From NCBI GenBank assembly GCA_963717955.1, contig CAVQXR010000002.1:496001-560000 (forward strand): a stretch of 64,000 bases of DNA, given 5' to 3'. This stretch comes from CAVQXR01 sp963717955 (GTDB taxonomy: Bacteria > Actinomycetota > Thermoleophilia > Gaiellales > Gaiellaceae). Within the stretch, counting starts at the first letter, position 1, and every line of letters starts with the position of its first letter. The translations under genes and the position numbers were made by a program. A model generated the notes under the pieces. The model saw only the letters and a program-made list of their open reading frames with translations. It did not search any database and was not told where the DNA came from. Below, piece after piece: positions 41,985 to 49,898 of the stretch.

Positions 41985-42629
41985 TCAGGGGTTGCGGAGG
42001 CCGGCGGCGTAGACGACGATGCGCGCGGCATCCTCCGCGCTGAGCACGTCCGTGCTCACCACGAGGTCGTAGTGGGTCGCCGATTCCCGCTCGACATCGT
42101 AGAAGCGGGCGAGGTAGCTGGCCCGCGCACCGTCGGCCTGCTCGATCTGTTTCGCCGCCTCCTTCATGTCGAGAGGCCCGGCGGCGAGACGGCTCGCCCT
42201 GACGTCCCGGGAGGCCGTGACGAGGGATCGCAGCACGTCGTCCTGCCCGGCGAGGGCGATGGACGCGGCATGCGAGACGATGACGACGTCGCCCTCGTCG
42301 GCCGTCTCCCACACCGCCTCGCGGATCACGCTGCGGAGGGTGTCGGACGGAGCGGTCTCGCCCGGCTCGTCCGCGACCCCGACGACGCCGTAGGCGTAGT
42401 AGAGATCGAGCCCCGGGGAATCTCGCAGCTCCTCGAGCCACCGCTTGAGGAACGACTTGCGCCGCTCGGCGTCCGCGACGAGGCCCTGATCGAGCCCGTG
42501 CTTGGCGGCCGCCCGGGCGACGATCTCCTCGTCCACGTAGCGGTAGCCGAGACCCTGCGCGACGGCGCGCCCGACGTCCTCGCCGCCGGATCCGGTCGTC
42601 TGGGAGATGCATACGACACGCGCTGCCAC
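41985..42629 (-). CDS. Cytidylate-kinase-like family protein
   Basis: A 214-residue P-loop protein of the cytidylate-kinase-like family. The start MAARVVCISQTTGSGGEDVGRAVAQGLG has a modified nucleotide loop (TTGSGGEDV in place of the usual GxxGxGKS/T), YRYVDEEIVARAAAKHGL follows, and SRDVRASRLAAG with EQADGARASYLARFYDVE is the lid region. Family members often sit in metabolic clusters with unknown substrates. It lies between purA and fdhA on the same strand, 48 bases from purA. No substrate is proposed. Confidence 0.8.
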   Translation of the reverse strand: MAARVVCISQTTGSGGEDVGRAVAQGLGYRYVDEEIVARAAAKHGLDQGLVADAERRKSFLKRWLEELRDSPGLDLYYAYGVVGVADEPGETAPSDTLRSVIREAVWETADEGDVVIVSHAASIALAGQDDVLRSLVTASRDVRASRLAAGPLDMKEAAKQIEQADGARASYLARFYDVERESATHYDLVVSTDVLSAEDAARIVVYAAGLRNP

Positions 42630-42677
42630 TGGACGCTGATCATCGCGCCGCGCGCGCCCGAATGCAAGGGGAGCTGC

Positions 42678-43970
42678 TCAGGCGCCGTCCGGGAGCGCGG
42701 CGAGCGGGTGCCGGGCGAGCACGCTCTCGCGGTCGGCGCCGGTTCCGACGAGGCTGACCTCCACCTCGAGCCGCTGCTCGATGAACTCGACGTAACGGCG
42801 CGCGTTCTCGGGCATCGCCTCGCCTTCGAGGGACTCGAGCCAGCCGGGGAGCGTCTCGTAGATCGGGGTTGCATGGTGAAAGTCGCTCTGGTGCGCAGGC
42901 AGCTCGGGGGTCTCCGTGCCGTCGCGCAGCCGGTACGCGACGCACACGGGCAGCCGGTCGAACGCGGAGAGGACGTCGAGCTTCGTGAGCGCGATCGAGG
43001 TGATGCCGTTGACGCGGACCGCGAAACGCAGTGCGACGAGGTCGAGCCAGCCGCAACGCCGCTCGCGGCCGGTCGTCGTGCCGTACTCGGCGCCGAGCTC
43101 GCGGACGCGCGCCTGGTCATCGCCCTCGATCTCGGTCGGGAACGGCCCTTCGCCGACCCTCGTCACATACGCCTTGGCAACGCCGAGAACCTCATCGATC
43201 CTCGTCGGCCCGATCCCGGTGCCGGTCGCCGCCTCTCCCGCGATCGGGTTCGACGACGTGACGAACGGGTAGGTTCCGTGGTCGAGGTCGAGCATCGTTC
43301 CCTGCGCACCCTCGAGGAGCACACGCCGGCCCTCGCGCAGGGCGCGATCGACGAGGAGCGAGGTGTCGCCGACGTAGGGGCGCAGGCGAGCTGCGAGCTC
43401 CTCCATTCGCACGGCAAGAGGCTCGAGCTCGATCGGCTCGAGGCCGAGAACCCGTTCGAGCACGAGGTTCTTCTCGAGCAGCGTGACCTCGATCTTCGTG
43501 CGGAGGATCTTCGCGTCGAGCAGGTCCTGCACCCGGATCCCGATTCGCGCCGCCTTGTCGGCATACGCCGGTCCGATACCGCGCCTCGTGGTGCCGATTC
43601 GGAGCTTCCCGAGCCGCAGCTCCGTCGCGGAGTCGATCGCCAGGTGCCACGGCATGATCAGGTGGGCATTCCCGGAGACGACGAGGTCACGCGTCGAGAC
43701 CGCACGTGCCTCGAGCCCGTCGATCTCCGTGACGAGCTGCTCGGGCTCGACGACACAACCCGCCCCGATCACGCAGCCCTTGCCCGGGTACAGGATCCCT
43801 GACGGGATGTGGTGCAGCGCGAACCGCTCACCGTCGCGGATGATCGTGTGGCCCGCGTTCGGGCCTCCCTGGTAGCGGCAGACGAGGTCGGAGCTCTGGG
43901 CGAGCAGGTCGACGATCTTGCCTTTCCCCTCGTCGCCCCACTGCGCGCCGACGATCACGGTGGCGGGCAT
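42678..43970 (-). CDS. purA: Adenylosuccinate synthetase
   Basis: A 430-residue enzyme joining IMP and aspartate with GTP in AMP synthesis. The GTP loop VIVGAQWGDEGKGKIVD at the N-terminus, GGPNAGHT, GTTRRGIGPAYADKAAR, LLEGAQGTMLDLDHGTYPFVTSSNP and GRERRCGWLDL are all intact. Length is normal. The conserved neighbourhood with dnaB and rplI is common in actinobacteria. Confidence 0.97.
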   Translation of the reverse strand: MPATVIVGAQWGDEGKGKIVDLLAQSSDLVCRYQGGPNAGHTIIRDGERFALHHIPSGILYPGKGCVIGAGCVVEPEQLVTEIDGLEARAVSTRDLVVSGNAHLIMPWHLAIDSATELRLGKLRIGTTRRGIGPAYADKAARIGIRVQDLLDAKILRTKIEVTLLEKNLVLERVLGLEPIELEPLAVRMEELAARLRPYVGDTSLLVDRALREGRRVLLEGAQGTMLDLDHGTYPFVTSSNPIAGEAATGTGIGPTRIDEVLGVAKAYVTRVGEGPFPTEIEGDDQARVRELGAEYGTTTGRERRCGWLDLVALRFAVRVNGITSIALTKLDVLSAFDRLPVCVAYRLRDGTETPELPAHQSDFHHATPIYETLPGWLESLEGEAMPENARRYVEFIEQRLEVEVSLVGTGADRESVLARHPLAALPDGA

Positions 43971-44105
43971 GGTGTGGACGTGTCCTCAGGTCGGTGTCAG
44001 GGCCCGTCTCGCCGGGCCCGGAGCTGGCGGCCCGCACGACGCCGGCCGCCACCGGCTAAGCGTACCTCGCCGCGCAGAACGGACTGGGAACGCGCACCGC
44101 GACAC

Positions 44106-44153
44106 CCGCGGGCCCGGCGCCGGCGGAGAGAGCCGCCTGCGCCGGGCCCGCGG
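44106..44153. terminator. Strong terminator hairpin downstream of the SHOCT gene
   Basis: Two 21-base arms pair with a single mismatch around the loop AGAGAG (44127-44132); the arms start CCGCGGGCCCGGCGC. It lies 10 bases past the stop of the SHOCT-domain gene and ahead of purA. Confidence 0.8.
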
Positions 44154-44163
44154 ACTGCGCAAT

Positions 44164-44559
44164 TCAGGACGCGAGCGCCTTGGCCTTCATCTGCTCGTAC
44201 TCGGCCTGGGTGATCGCACCCGAGTCGAGCAGGGCCTTCGCCTTCTCGATCTCCGCGGCGGACCCGCCGGGGGCAACCGAACGTACGTAGTCGTTGAACT
44301 CGCTCTGTTGGGCCTTGGCCTGCGCCATGTCCCGTTCGCCCATCCCCTGGCCGTTGACGATCAGGTAGACGAGAACGCCGAGGAAGATCGCGACGATCAG
44401 GAATATCACCCACAGCGCCTTCTTCCCCCCGCCGATGTCGCGGCGCCGGAAGACGTCCACGAACACTCTGATGAGGATGAAGATCCACGCCACCCAGAGG
44501 AAGATCAGCATCATCGTCCACAGGAGGTCGAGGAACGGGTAATCGGCTGCGACGGCCAT
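44164..44559 (-). CDS. Membrane protein with PLD-N-like and SHOCT domains
   Basis: A 131-residue protein with two transmembrane helices (FLDLLWTMMLIFLWVAWIFILIRV region and ALWVIFLIVAIFLGVLVYLIV) joined by a basic loop, and a C-terminal SHOCT motif (EIEKAKALLDSGAITQAEYEQMKAKAL). The pattern is common in actinobacterial membrane proteins of unknown role. It diverges from nothing; it is the last gene before the terminator and follows dnaB. Confidence 0.8.
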   Translation of the reverse strand: MAVAADYPFLDLLWTMMLIFLWVAWIFILIRVFVDVFRRRDIGGGKKALWVIFLIVAIFLGVLVYLIVNGQGMGERDMAQAKAQQSEFNDYVRSVAPGGSAAEIEKAKALLDSGAITQAEYEQMKAKALAS

Positions 44560-44663
44560 ACGCTCCCCCCTTTCAGGTCGGAATGTCCCCGCACGGTGCG
44601 AGGCTGGTGGAGACTACCGCAACCGCCGGACGCTCGCGCGGCGAGCCGGCGCGACGGCCGTCG

Positions 44664-46001
44664 TCACATCGCCGCGAGGTCGGAGAACTTCGCGTAGCGC
44701 TTGAGGAACGAGAGCTTCACCGTGTCGGTCGGGCCGCTGCGGTGCTTCGCGAGGATCGTCTCGGCGACGCCCTGGAGCTCGGAGTCTTCGTTGTAGTAGT
44801 CGTCGCGGTACAGGAAGATGACGAGGTCGGCATCCTGCTCGATCGAGCCCGAATCGCGCAGGTCGGAGAGGATGGGGCGCTTGTCGTGGCGTTGCTCGAC
44901 GGCACGCGAGAGCTGCGACATCGCGACGATCGGGATGTCGAGGTCCCGTGCGAGGAGCTTCAGGTTGCGCGAGATCTGCGAGACCTCCTGGACGCGGTTC
45001 TCGGCGGTCGTGCCCGAGGTCATCAGCTGCAGGTAGTCGATCACGACCAGCCCGAGGTCGGGGTGCTTCGCCTTGAGCCGCCGGGCCTTCGAGCGGATCT
45101 CCATCATCGTCACCGAGCCGGTGTCGTCGACGAAGATCGGCGCCTTCGCGAGCTTGTCGCAGGCAGCGGTCAGGCGGGGCCAGTCCTCCGGCGCGAGCCG
45201 GCCGGTTCGGAGACGCTGGCTCTCGACCTTCGCCTCGCTGCACATGAGACGCTGCGTCACCTCGGCCTTCGACATCTCGAGCGTGAAGACGGCGACCGGC
45301 ACCTGCTGGCGGACGCCGAGGTTCGCCGCGATGCCGAGGCCGAACGCGGACTTCCCCATGCTCGGCCGGGCGGCGACGATCACGAGGTTGCCGCGCTGGA
45401 AGCCCGACGTGAGGCGGTCGAGGTCGCGGTAGCCAGAGCCGGTGCCCGTGACCTCGGATCCGGACTCGTACAGCGCGGTGATCCGCTCGAAGCTCTCCTT
45501 GAGCAGCTCTTCGATGTGAGAGAAGTCGCCGGAGATCCGCTGCTGCGCGAGCGCGAAGACGATCTGCTCGGCGCGGTCGACGAGCTCGGTCGGTTCGCCG
45601 ATTCCGTCCCAGCCGAGGCGTGCGATCTCGCCGCCCGCGCGGATGAGCCCGCGCAGCACCGCCGACTCCCGGATGATCCGGGCGTAGTGCGCGGCGTTCG
45701 CGGTCGCCGGGACGAGTGCCGCGAGCTCGGCGACGCGGGCCCGGCCGCCGACGTCCTCGAGCTGCCCACGCTCCTCGAGCTCGTCGACGAGGGTGATCGC
45801 GTCGACGGGCTCACCCCGGCCGTAGAGGCCGAGAGCCCCGCGGTAGATCTTCGCGTGGCTCTCCCGGTAGAAGTCGCCGTCGTCGAGGATCTCGCTGACG
45901 GCGGCGATCGCCCCCGGGGAGAGCATCATCGCACCGAGGACGGCCTCCTCGGCGTCGAGCGACTGGGGCGGAACCGGTGCGGTGGGGACCGTTTGGGTCA
46001 T
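44664..46001 (-). CDS. dnaB: Replicative DNA helicase
   Basis: A 445-residue hexameric helicase. The N-terminal domain starts MTQTVPTAPVPPQSLDAEEAVLGAMML; the RecA-like core has Walker A ARPSMGKSAFGL, Walker B LGLVVIDYLQLMTS, NRVQEVSQISRNLKLLARDL and the arginine-finger region SIEQDADLVIFLYRDDYY. No intein is present. The start at 46001 is chosen by family length; an ATG 39 bases upstream is possible. Both ribosome sites are weak. It follows the long structured gap after rplI. Confidence 0.95.
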   Translation of the reverse strand: MTQTVPTAPVPPQSLDAEEAVLGAMMLSPGAIAAVSEILDDGDFYRESHAKIYRGALGLYGRGEPVDAITLVDELEERGQLEDVGGRARVAELAALVPATANAAHYARIIRESAVLRGLIRAGGEIARLGWDGIGEPTELVDRAEQIVFALAQQRISGDFSHIEELLKESFERITALYESGSEVTGTGSGYRDLDRLTSGFQRGNLVIVAARPSMGKSAFGLGIAANLGVRQQVPVAVFTLEMSKAEVTQRLMCSEAKVESQRLRTGRLAPEDWPRLTAACDKLAKAPIFVDDTGSVTMMEIRSKARRLKAKHPDLGLVVIDYLQLMTSGTTAENRVQEVSQISRNLKLLARDLDIPIVAMSQLSRAVEQRHDKRPILSDLRDSGSIEQDADLVIFLYRDDYYNEDSELQGVAETILAKHRSGPTDTVKLSFLKRYAKFSDLAAM

Positions 46002-46728
46002 GTCCGGGGATATGAGCAAACCACGTTCGGGCGACATCGGCATCCCTGTTGAGAACCCGGCTCGTGTTCCATTCGGAAAACACGAGGGGCGTCGTTGCAG
46101 GGGAAAGAGAACGAATGTTCTCAGGCGCGGCGGACGGCACGCACGCTGCGCCCACAATCAGATGTGGGCCGATCTCCCGCTCGGAGCGGGAAGTTCGTCG
46201 CTCCGTCCACAGCGATGCACAGAGGCCCTGTCGACGACGGCAGGGACGGGCCGGCGGCGGTCACCGTCGCCCGGCCGCGGCCGGGCGCGTGGCCGGATCG
46301 CCTACCGCGAAGCGGGCGGCGGGTGCGGTCCGCCCGGGAGGGGACGGGCCTTGTGCGGGCCCGTCGGCGCTGCCTGACGGCCGTGCCGGCGCGTCCCAGA
46401 GGCTTGATGTGAAATGACCGCACGCCTGGATGCGGGCCTGCACACGGCGAATCGCGGCCGCCTCGATCGGTACCAAGGCCACCAGCCTTGCCACCGATCG
46501 AGTCAGCCGCGCTGCTTGGTGCAGGCGACACCCCAGGCGCACGCCCACTTCACGTCAAGCCTCTAGACTTCGTTTCAGCATGAAGCCCTGCGCCGTCGTG
46601 ACGCGCTGTGCGGGCCCGCGGTGGGCGTCCTCGGCCGCCCCGAAACGTCTCGTATTGAGGCTTCCTGCGTCCTTGCATCGCCCCCGCGCATCAGGCCCGG
46701 CGATGAAACGTGATGCTGAAACGAGCTC
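46002..46728. other. 727-base structured intergenic region upstream of dnaB
   Basis: No gene is seen on either strand. It contains the 167-nt nearly self-complementary element at 46398-46564; small hairpins at 46149-46166 (CCCACA / TGTGGG) and 46173-46189 (TCCCGCT / AGCGGGA); and an 11-bp inverted repeat CGTTTCAGCAT / ATGCTGAAACG at 46571-46581 and 46713-46723 that spans the end of rplI. A single DnaA-box-like CCGTCCACA occurs at 46203-46211. It must hold the dnaB promoter. Confidence 0.65.
46398..46564. repeat. 167-nt imperfect palindrome (long hairpin element)
   Basis: The outer arms 46398-46416 and 46546-46564 match at 17 of 19 bases (AGAGGCTTGA outermost). Inward, CGCCTGG and GCCTGCAC pair with GTGCAGGC and CCAGGCG, GCG-rich segments pair, and the top stem CTCGATCGGTACCAAGGC pairs with GCCTTGCCACCGATCGAG around a CACCA loop. 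Nearly the whole length is paired. It resembles a MITE or a structured RNA; no coding frame spans it. Confidence 0.78.
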
Positions 46729-47394
46729 TCAGCGTCGCGGCTCGAAGCCCTCGTCGAGGTACTGGTCGTACTCGTCGTCGTCGTCCTCGTCCTCGAGGGC
46801 TCCCGGCGCCTCGGCGACGTTCGCCAGGGCGGCGTCCGCCGCGGCGACGTCCACCAGGGCAGTGTCGGCCGTGAGCGCCTGGGCGCCTCCGGCTTCCTCG
46901 TCGTCGAGCACCTCCGGCGCCTCGGGCTCCTCGGGCGGCAGCTCTCCGCCCTCGGGGACGACCAGGGTCTTCACCTCGACCCTGACGTCCTGGAAGACAT
47001 CGATCCCCACCTCGTAGCGGCCGACGCGCTTGATCGGGTCCTCGAGGTCGATCTTGCGGCGATCGACCCGGATCTTGCGCACGCGCCAGAGCTCGTCCGC
47101 GATGTCCGTCGGCGTGATGGAGCCGAACAGCACTCCCTGCGGGCCAGCCTTGACCTCGAAGCGCAGCACGGTCTTTCCGAGCGTGTCCGCGATCGACTGC
47201 GCCTGCTCCACTGACCGGGCCTCGTGCTTCGCCCGCTCCGCATCCCGGCGCTCGATCTCCCCGACCAGCGCAGGCGTGGCGGGATCTGCGAGCCGGCGCG
47301 GCTGGAGGTAGTTCCGCATGTAGCCGCGGGAGACGGAGACGACCTCACCCCGCAGGCCGACCTTCTCGACGTCCGTCAGCAGTACGACGTCCAC
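46729..47394 (-). CDS. rplI: Ribosomal protein L9 with acidic C-terminal extension
   Basis: A 221-residue L9; the usual length is about 150. The N-terminal domain MDVVLLTDVEKVGLRGEVVSVSRGYMRNYLQPRRLA binds 23S rRNA, and the C-terminal domain (GVLFGSITPTDIADEL, YEVGIDVFQDVRVEVKTLV) is complete by about 152. The last 70 residues are low-complexity, rich in Glu, Asp and Ala (PPEEPEAPEVLDDEEAGG, EDEDDDDEYDQYLDEG). GTG start. It is 3 bases from rpsR. Confidence 0.95.
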   Translation of the reverse strand: MDVVLLTDVEKVGLRGEVVSVSRGYMRNYLQPRRLADPATPALVGEIERRDAERAKHEARSVEQAQSIADTLGKTVLRFEVKAGPQGVLFGSITPTDIADELWRVRKIRVDRRKIDLEDPIKRVGRYEVGIDVFQDVRVEVKTLVVPEGGELPPEEPEAPEVLDDEEAGGAQALTADTALVDVAAADAALANVAEAPGALEDEDDDDEYDQYLDEGFEPRR

Positions 47395-47397
47395 GAC

Positions 47398-47664
47398 CTA
47401 GCCTCCGACGTAGGGGAGGAGGGCCATCTCGCGCGCCCGTTTGACGGCGGCCGCGATCTGTTCCTGGTGTCGCCGGCAGGCGCCGGTGATCCGCCGCGAC
47501 CGGATCTTGCCCTTCTCCGAGGCGAACCGCTTGAGCTGGGCCACGTTCTTGTAGTCGACCTCGTCGATCTTCTCGCGGCAGAAGTAGCAGCTCTTCCTTC
47601 GGGCGCCCGCGCCCGTGGACGGGCCGGTCTTGCGCTTCCGCGTTCCCTGTCTGTCCTTGTCCAC
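47398..47664 (-). CDS. rpsR: Ribosomal protein S18
   Basis: An 88-residue S18. The basic N-terminus (DKDRQGTRKRKTGP) precedes KSCYFCREKIDEVDYKNVAQLKRFASEKGKIRSRRITGACRRHQEQ, the standard core. The CYFC pair is a partial zinc knuckle; a third cysteine is at GAC, consistent with the zinc-binding form. GTG start, 34 bases after ssb. Confidence 0.95.
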   Translation of the reverse strand: MDKDRQGTRKRKTGPSTGAGARRKSCYFCREKIDEVDYKNVAQLKRFASEKGKIRSRRITGACRRHQEQIAAAVKRAREMALLPYVGG

Positions 47665-47698
47665 GCGTATCTCCTCGATCGCTCGATGAATCGATCAG

Positions 47699-48142
47699 CT
47701 AGAACGGAATGTCGTCGTCGGGCGGCGAGAAGTCGCCCTCGTGCGGCTGCGTGTCCCGGGCCTGGGCCATGCCGTAGCCGCCTTCCTCGGAAGCCTGGCC
47801 GCTCTCGCCCCGGCTGTCGAGGAACTGGATGTCGAACGCCACGACCTCGACCTTCGAGCGCTTCGAGCCGTCCTGGGCCTGCCAGGACGACCAGTCGAGG
47901 CGCCCGTCGATGCCGAGGCGCTTTCCCTTCGACATGTGCGGAGCCAGCGACTCGGCACGCGGTCCGAAGAGCTTGATGTCGAAGAAGTTGGGCTTGTCGA
48001 CCCAGTTCCCCCCGTCGTCCTTCTGGCGGCCGTTCACGGCCAGGCCGAGCTGCAGCACGGGGCTGCCGGAGGGCAGATGGCGAAGCTCGGCGTCCCGCGT
48101 GAGGCGGCCCACGAGCACGACCCTGTTGATGTCACCGGCCAT
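47699..48142 (-). CDS. ssb: Single-stranded DNA-binding protein
   Basis: A 147-residue SSB. The OB fold runs MAGDINRVVLVGRLTRDAELRHLPSG to VEVVAFDIQFLD. A flexible linker leads to the acidic tip PPDDDIPF, which recruits partner proteins. ATG with GGAG upstream. It lies in the conserved rpsF-ssb-rpsR order. Confidence 0.95.
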   Translation of the reverse strand: MAGDINRVVLVGRLTRDAELRHLPSGSPVLQLGLAVNGRQKDDGGNWVDKPNFFDIKLFGPRAESLAPHMSKGKRLGIDGRLDWSSWQAQDGSKRSKVEVVAFDIQFLDSRGESGQASEEGGYGMAQARDTQPHEGDFSPPDDDIPF

Positions 48143-48177
48143 CTGCTAGCTCCTCTCCGTCGAACGTTTGTTCGATC

Positions 48178-48501
48178 TTACCCGGACGCCTGGACGGCGC
48201 CCGCCCCGCGCGACGTTCGAGGCCGCCGGGTCGCCATGTGCCGCATCGCGCCGTCCGTGATCCGCAGCACGCGCGTGAGCTCGTCGAGCGCTGCCGGTTC
48301 GCAGTCGAAGGCGAGCAGGTGGTAGTTGGCGTCGCCTTTCTTGTCGATCTCGTAGGCGAGCTTTCGCCGGCCCCACGGCTCGTTCCCGAGCCACGCCCCG
48401 CCACCCTTCGTGACGATCTCCTCGGCGCGCGCGATGATCTCGGCCTGACGATCGTCGGCCAGCTCAGGATCGAGCATCAGCAGTACCTCGTATTGGTTCA
48501 C
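48178..48501 (-). CDS. rpsF: Ribosomal protein S6
   Basis: A 107-residue S6. NQYEVLLMLDPELADDRQAEIIARAEEIVTKGGG and GRRKLAYEIDKKGDANYHLLAFDCEP form the ferredoxin-like fold that binds S18. It is the first gene of the operon; GGAAGGAGGAGA lies before the GTG/ATG start. The tail (RPRTSRGAGAVQASG) is disordered. Confidence 0.95.
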   Translation of the reverse strand: MNQYEVLLMLDPELADDRQAEIIARAEEIVTKGGGAWLGNEPWGRRKLAYEIDKKGDANYHLLAFDCEPAALDELTRVLRITDGAMRHMATRRPRTSRGAGAVQASG

Positions 48502-48647
48502 GTCCCCGATCTCCTCCTTCCTTCGGTCTGAGGCGGCCCCACCGATGTGTGCGCCGTTCGGGAACGGTCGACGCGCCGGTGGAGCAGGAAGTCACCCGAG
48601 TATAGCCAGAGGGCGGCGCTTGCCAACCACCACTTCGTCATGGAAGA

Positions 48648-48959
48648 GTGCCAGGTGTGAGACGACTTTCCGCATTCCTGATCGGCCTCGCAGCCGGCCT
48701 CGCGCTCGTCGGCCTGCTGCGACGTCGCCGGCGGGCCGGCGCGCGGACGGGTGAGACGACGACCGACGACCTGCGGGCCGAGGAGCTGCGGCGCAAGCTC
48801 GCCGCCTCGCGGGAGGCCGCCGGCGACACCACCACCGGGGTCGCCGCCGCGGAGCCCCCACCGGAGCCCGCCGGGACGGATGAGGTCGATAGCGCGCGCC
48901 GGGCGGTGCATCGCGAGGCGCAAGACGCCCTCGACGAGATGCGGCAGGCGGGCCTGTAG
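48648..48959 (+). CDS. Small membrane-anchored protein
   Basis: A 103-residue protein with one N-terminal helix (SAFLIGLAAGLALVGLL), an Arg cluster (RRRRRAG) fixing topology, and a charged Ala/Glu-rich helical cytoplasmic part. It diverges from rpsF by 146 bases. Start could be GTG 48648 or GTG 48657. No family recognised. Confidence 0.55.
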   Translation: MPGVRRLSAFLIGLAAGLALVGLLRRRRRAGARTGETTTDDLRAEELRRKLAASREAAGDTTTGVAAAEPPPEPAGTDEVDSARRAVHREAQDALDEMRQAGL

Positions 48960-48975
48960 GGCCGCGCCGCCCCGC

Positions 48976-49863
48976 TCAGCTCTGGTCGAACCAGCCGATC
49001 GACTGCAGGCGGATCTGCCAGAGGCGCATGGCCTCCGCGTAGAAGCGCTCGGCCTGCACGCCGTAGCCGGCGAGGACCTGGGAGTCCATACCGCCGGCGA
49101 GCGCCACCTCGAGCAACTCCGAGGAGAGCTCGGCGAACTCGTCGACGACGCCTCCGATCACCGCCGTCGCGCGCTCCCGATCCTGGGACATGCGCTGGCG
49201 CGCGTACGAGACGCCGATGCCGATGTGGCGCGCCTCGTCGCGCGCGACGTGGCGCTGCCCCGCGACGAGGCCGGGAAACGAGCCGAACTTTGCGTACTGG
49301 CCCGCCGCGAGGTTCTGCGAGCACCGGGCGACGACGCCCTCGCCGAGGAGGTGGTAGGCGACCGAGGCGCGCAGGAAGACGTCCTCGTCGTCCGAGTGCA
49401 CGAGCGGAGCCATCGTCTCCTGGAAGCGGTCGTACATCGCCGCCGCGACGGGGTCGATGTTGACGTCGGCGATCGCCCGCACCCGGTCGATGCCCGAGAT
49501 CCCGAACACCTCGGCGTAGACGCGCAGAACCGATTGGAGATGGCGGAACTCATCGGCGACCTGGGTCGCGAGGCATGTCATGAGCTCGTGCCCCGGCGCC
49601 CGCATCACGAATGGCGCGAGCACGGTCGCGACCTCGAACTCGGCGTGGAAGCGGTGGGCGAAGATCCAGCGCAGCCCCTCCTGCTCGGCAGGATCGAGGC
49701 CGGCGTAGGTGGCGGCGTCCTCGGTGTAGTCGACGTCGAGCGGCGACCACTGGTGTCGCTCCCAGTGCTCGTACAGGGCCCGAAACGGGCGCGCGCGCTC
49801 CTCCATGTCCCGATTCTCGTCGTGCTCGGAGGGAACGCGGGTCATCGTCTCGTCGGGCGGCAT
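48976..49863 (-). CDS. R2-like ligand-binding oxidase (R2lox-type ferritin-fold protein)
   Basis: A 295-residue ferritin-fold protein of the ribonucleotide-reductase R2 superfamily. Metal ligands are visible at Glu75, Glu105 and His108 (ADEFRHLQ), Glu175 (LLGEGVV), and Glu210 with His213 (RDEARHIGIG). In R2lox a Val three residues after the first Glu and a Tyr five before the fourth ligand form an ether cross-link; here Val78 and Tyr170 sit at just those places. It has no R1 gene or radical-chain neighbours, so it is not the reductase subunit. R2lox uses a Mn/Fe centre and an unknown substrate. Stands alone. Confidence 0.8.
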   Translation of the reverse strand: MPPDETMTRVPSEHDENRDMEERARPFRALYEHWERHQWSPLDVDYTEDAATYAGLDPAEQEGLRWIFAHRFHAEFEVATVLAPFVMRAPGHELMTCLATQVADEFRHLQSVLRVYAEVFGISGIDRVRAIADVNIDPVAAAMYDRFQETMAPLVHSDDEDVFLRASVAYHLLGEGVVARCSQNLAAGQYAKFGSFPGLVAGQRHVARDEARHIGIGVSYARQRMSQDRERATAVIGGVVDEFAELSSELLEVALAGGMDSQVLAGYGVQAERFYAEAMRLWQIRLQSIGWFDQS

Positions 49864-49898
49864 GACAACACGATCCTACTCGCTGGTATGGCCGGCGC

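Noticed and set aside
40908..43802. A 964-residue plus-strand frame opposite fdhA and purA
   Set aside because: Shadow of the real minus-strand genes; composition is Arg/Glu/Val-rich without motifs.
46203..46211. Replication origin near dnaB
   Set aside because: Only one DnaA-box-like 9-mer is seen, with no cluster, and dnaA, dnaN or gyrase genes are absent.
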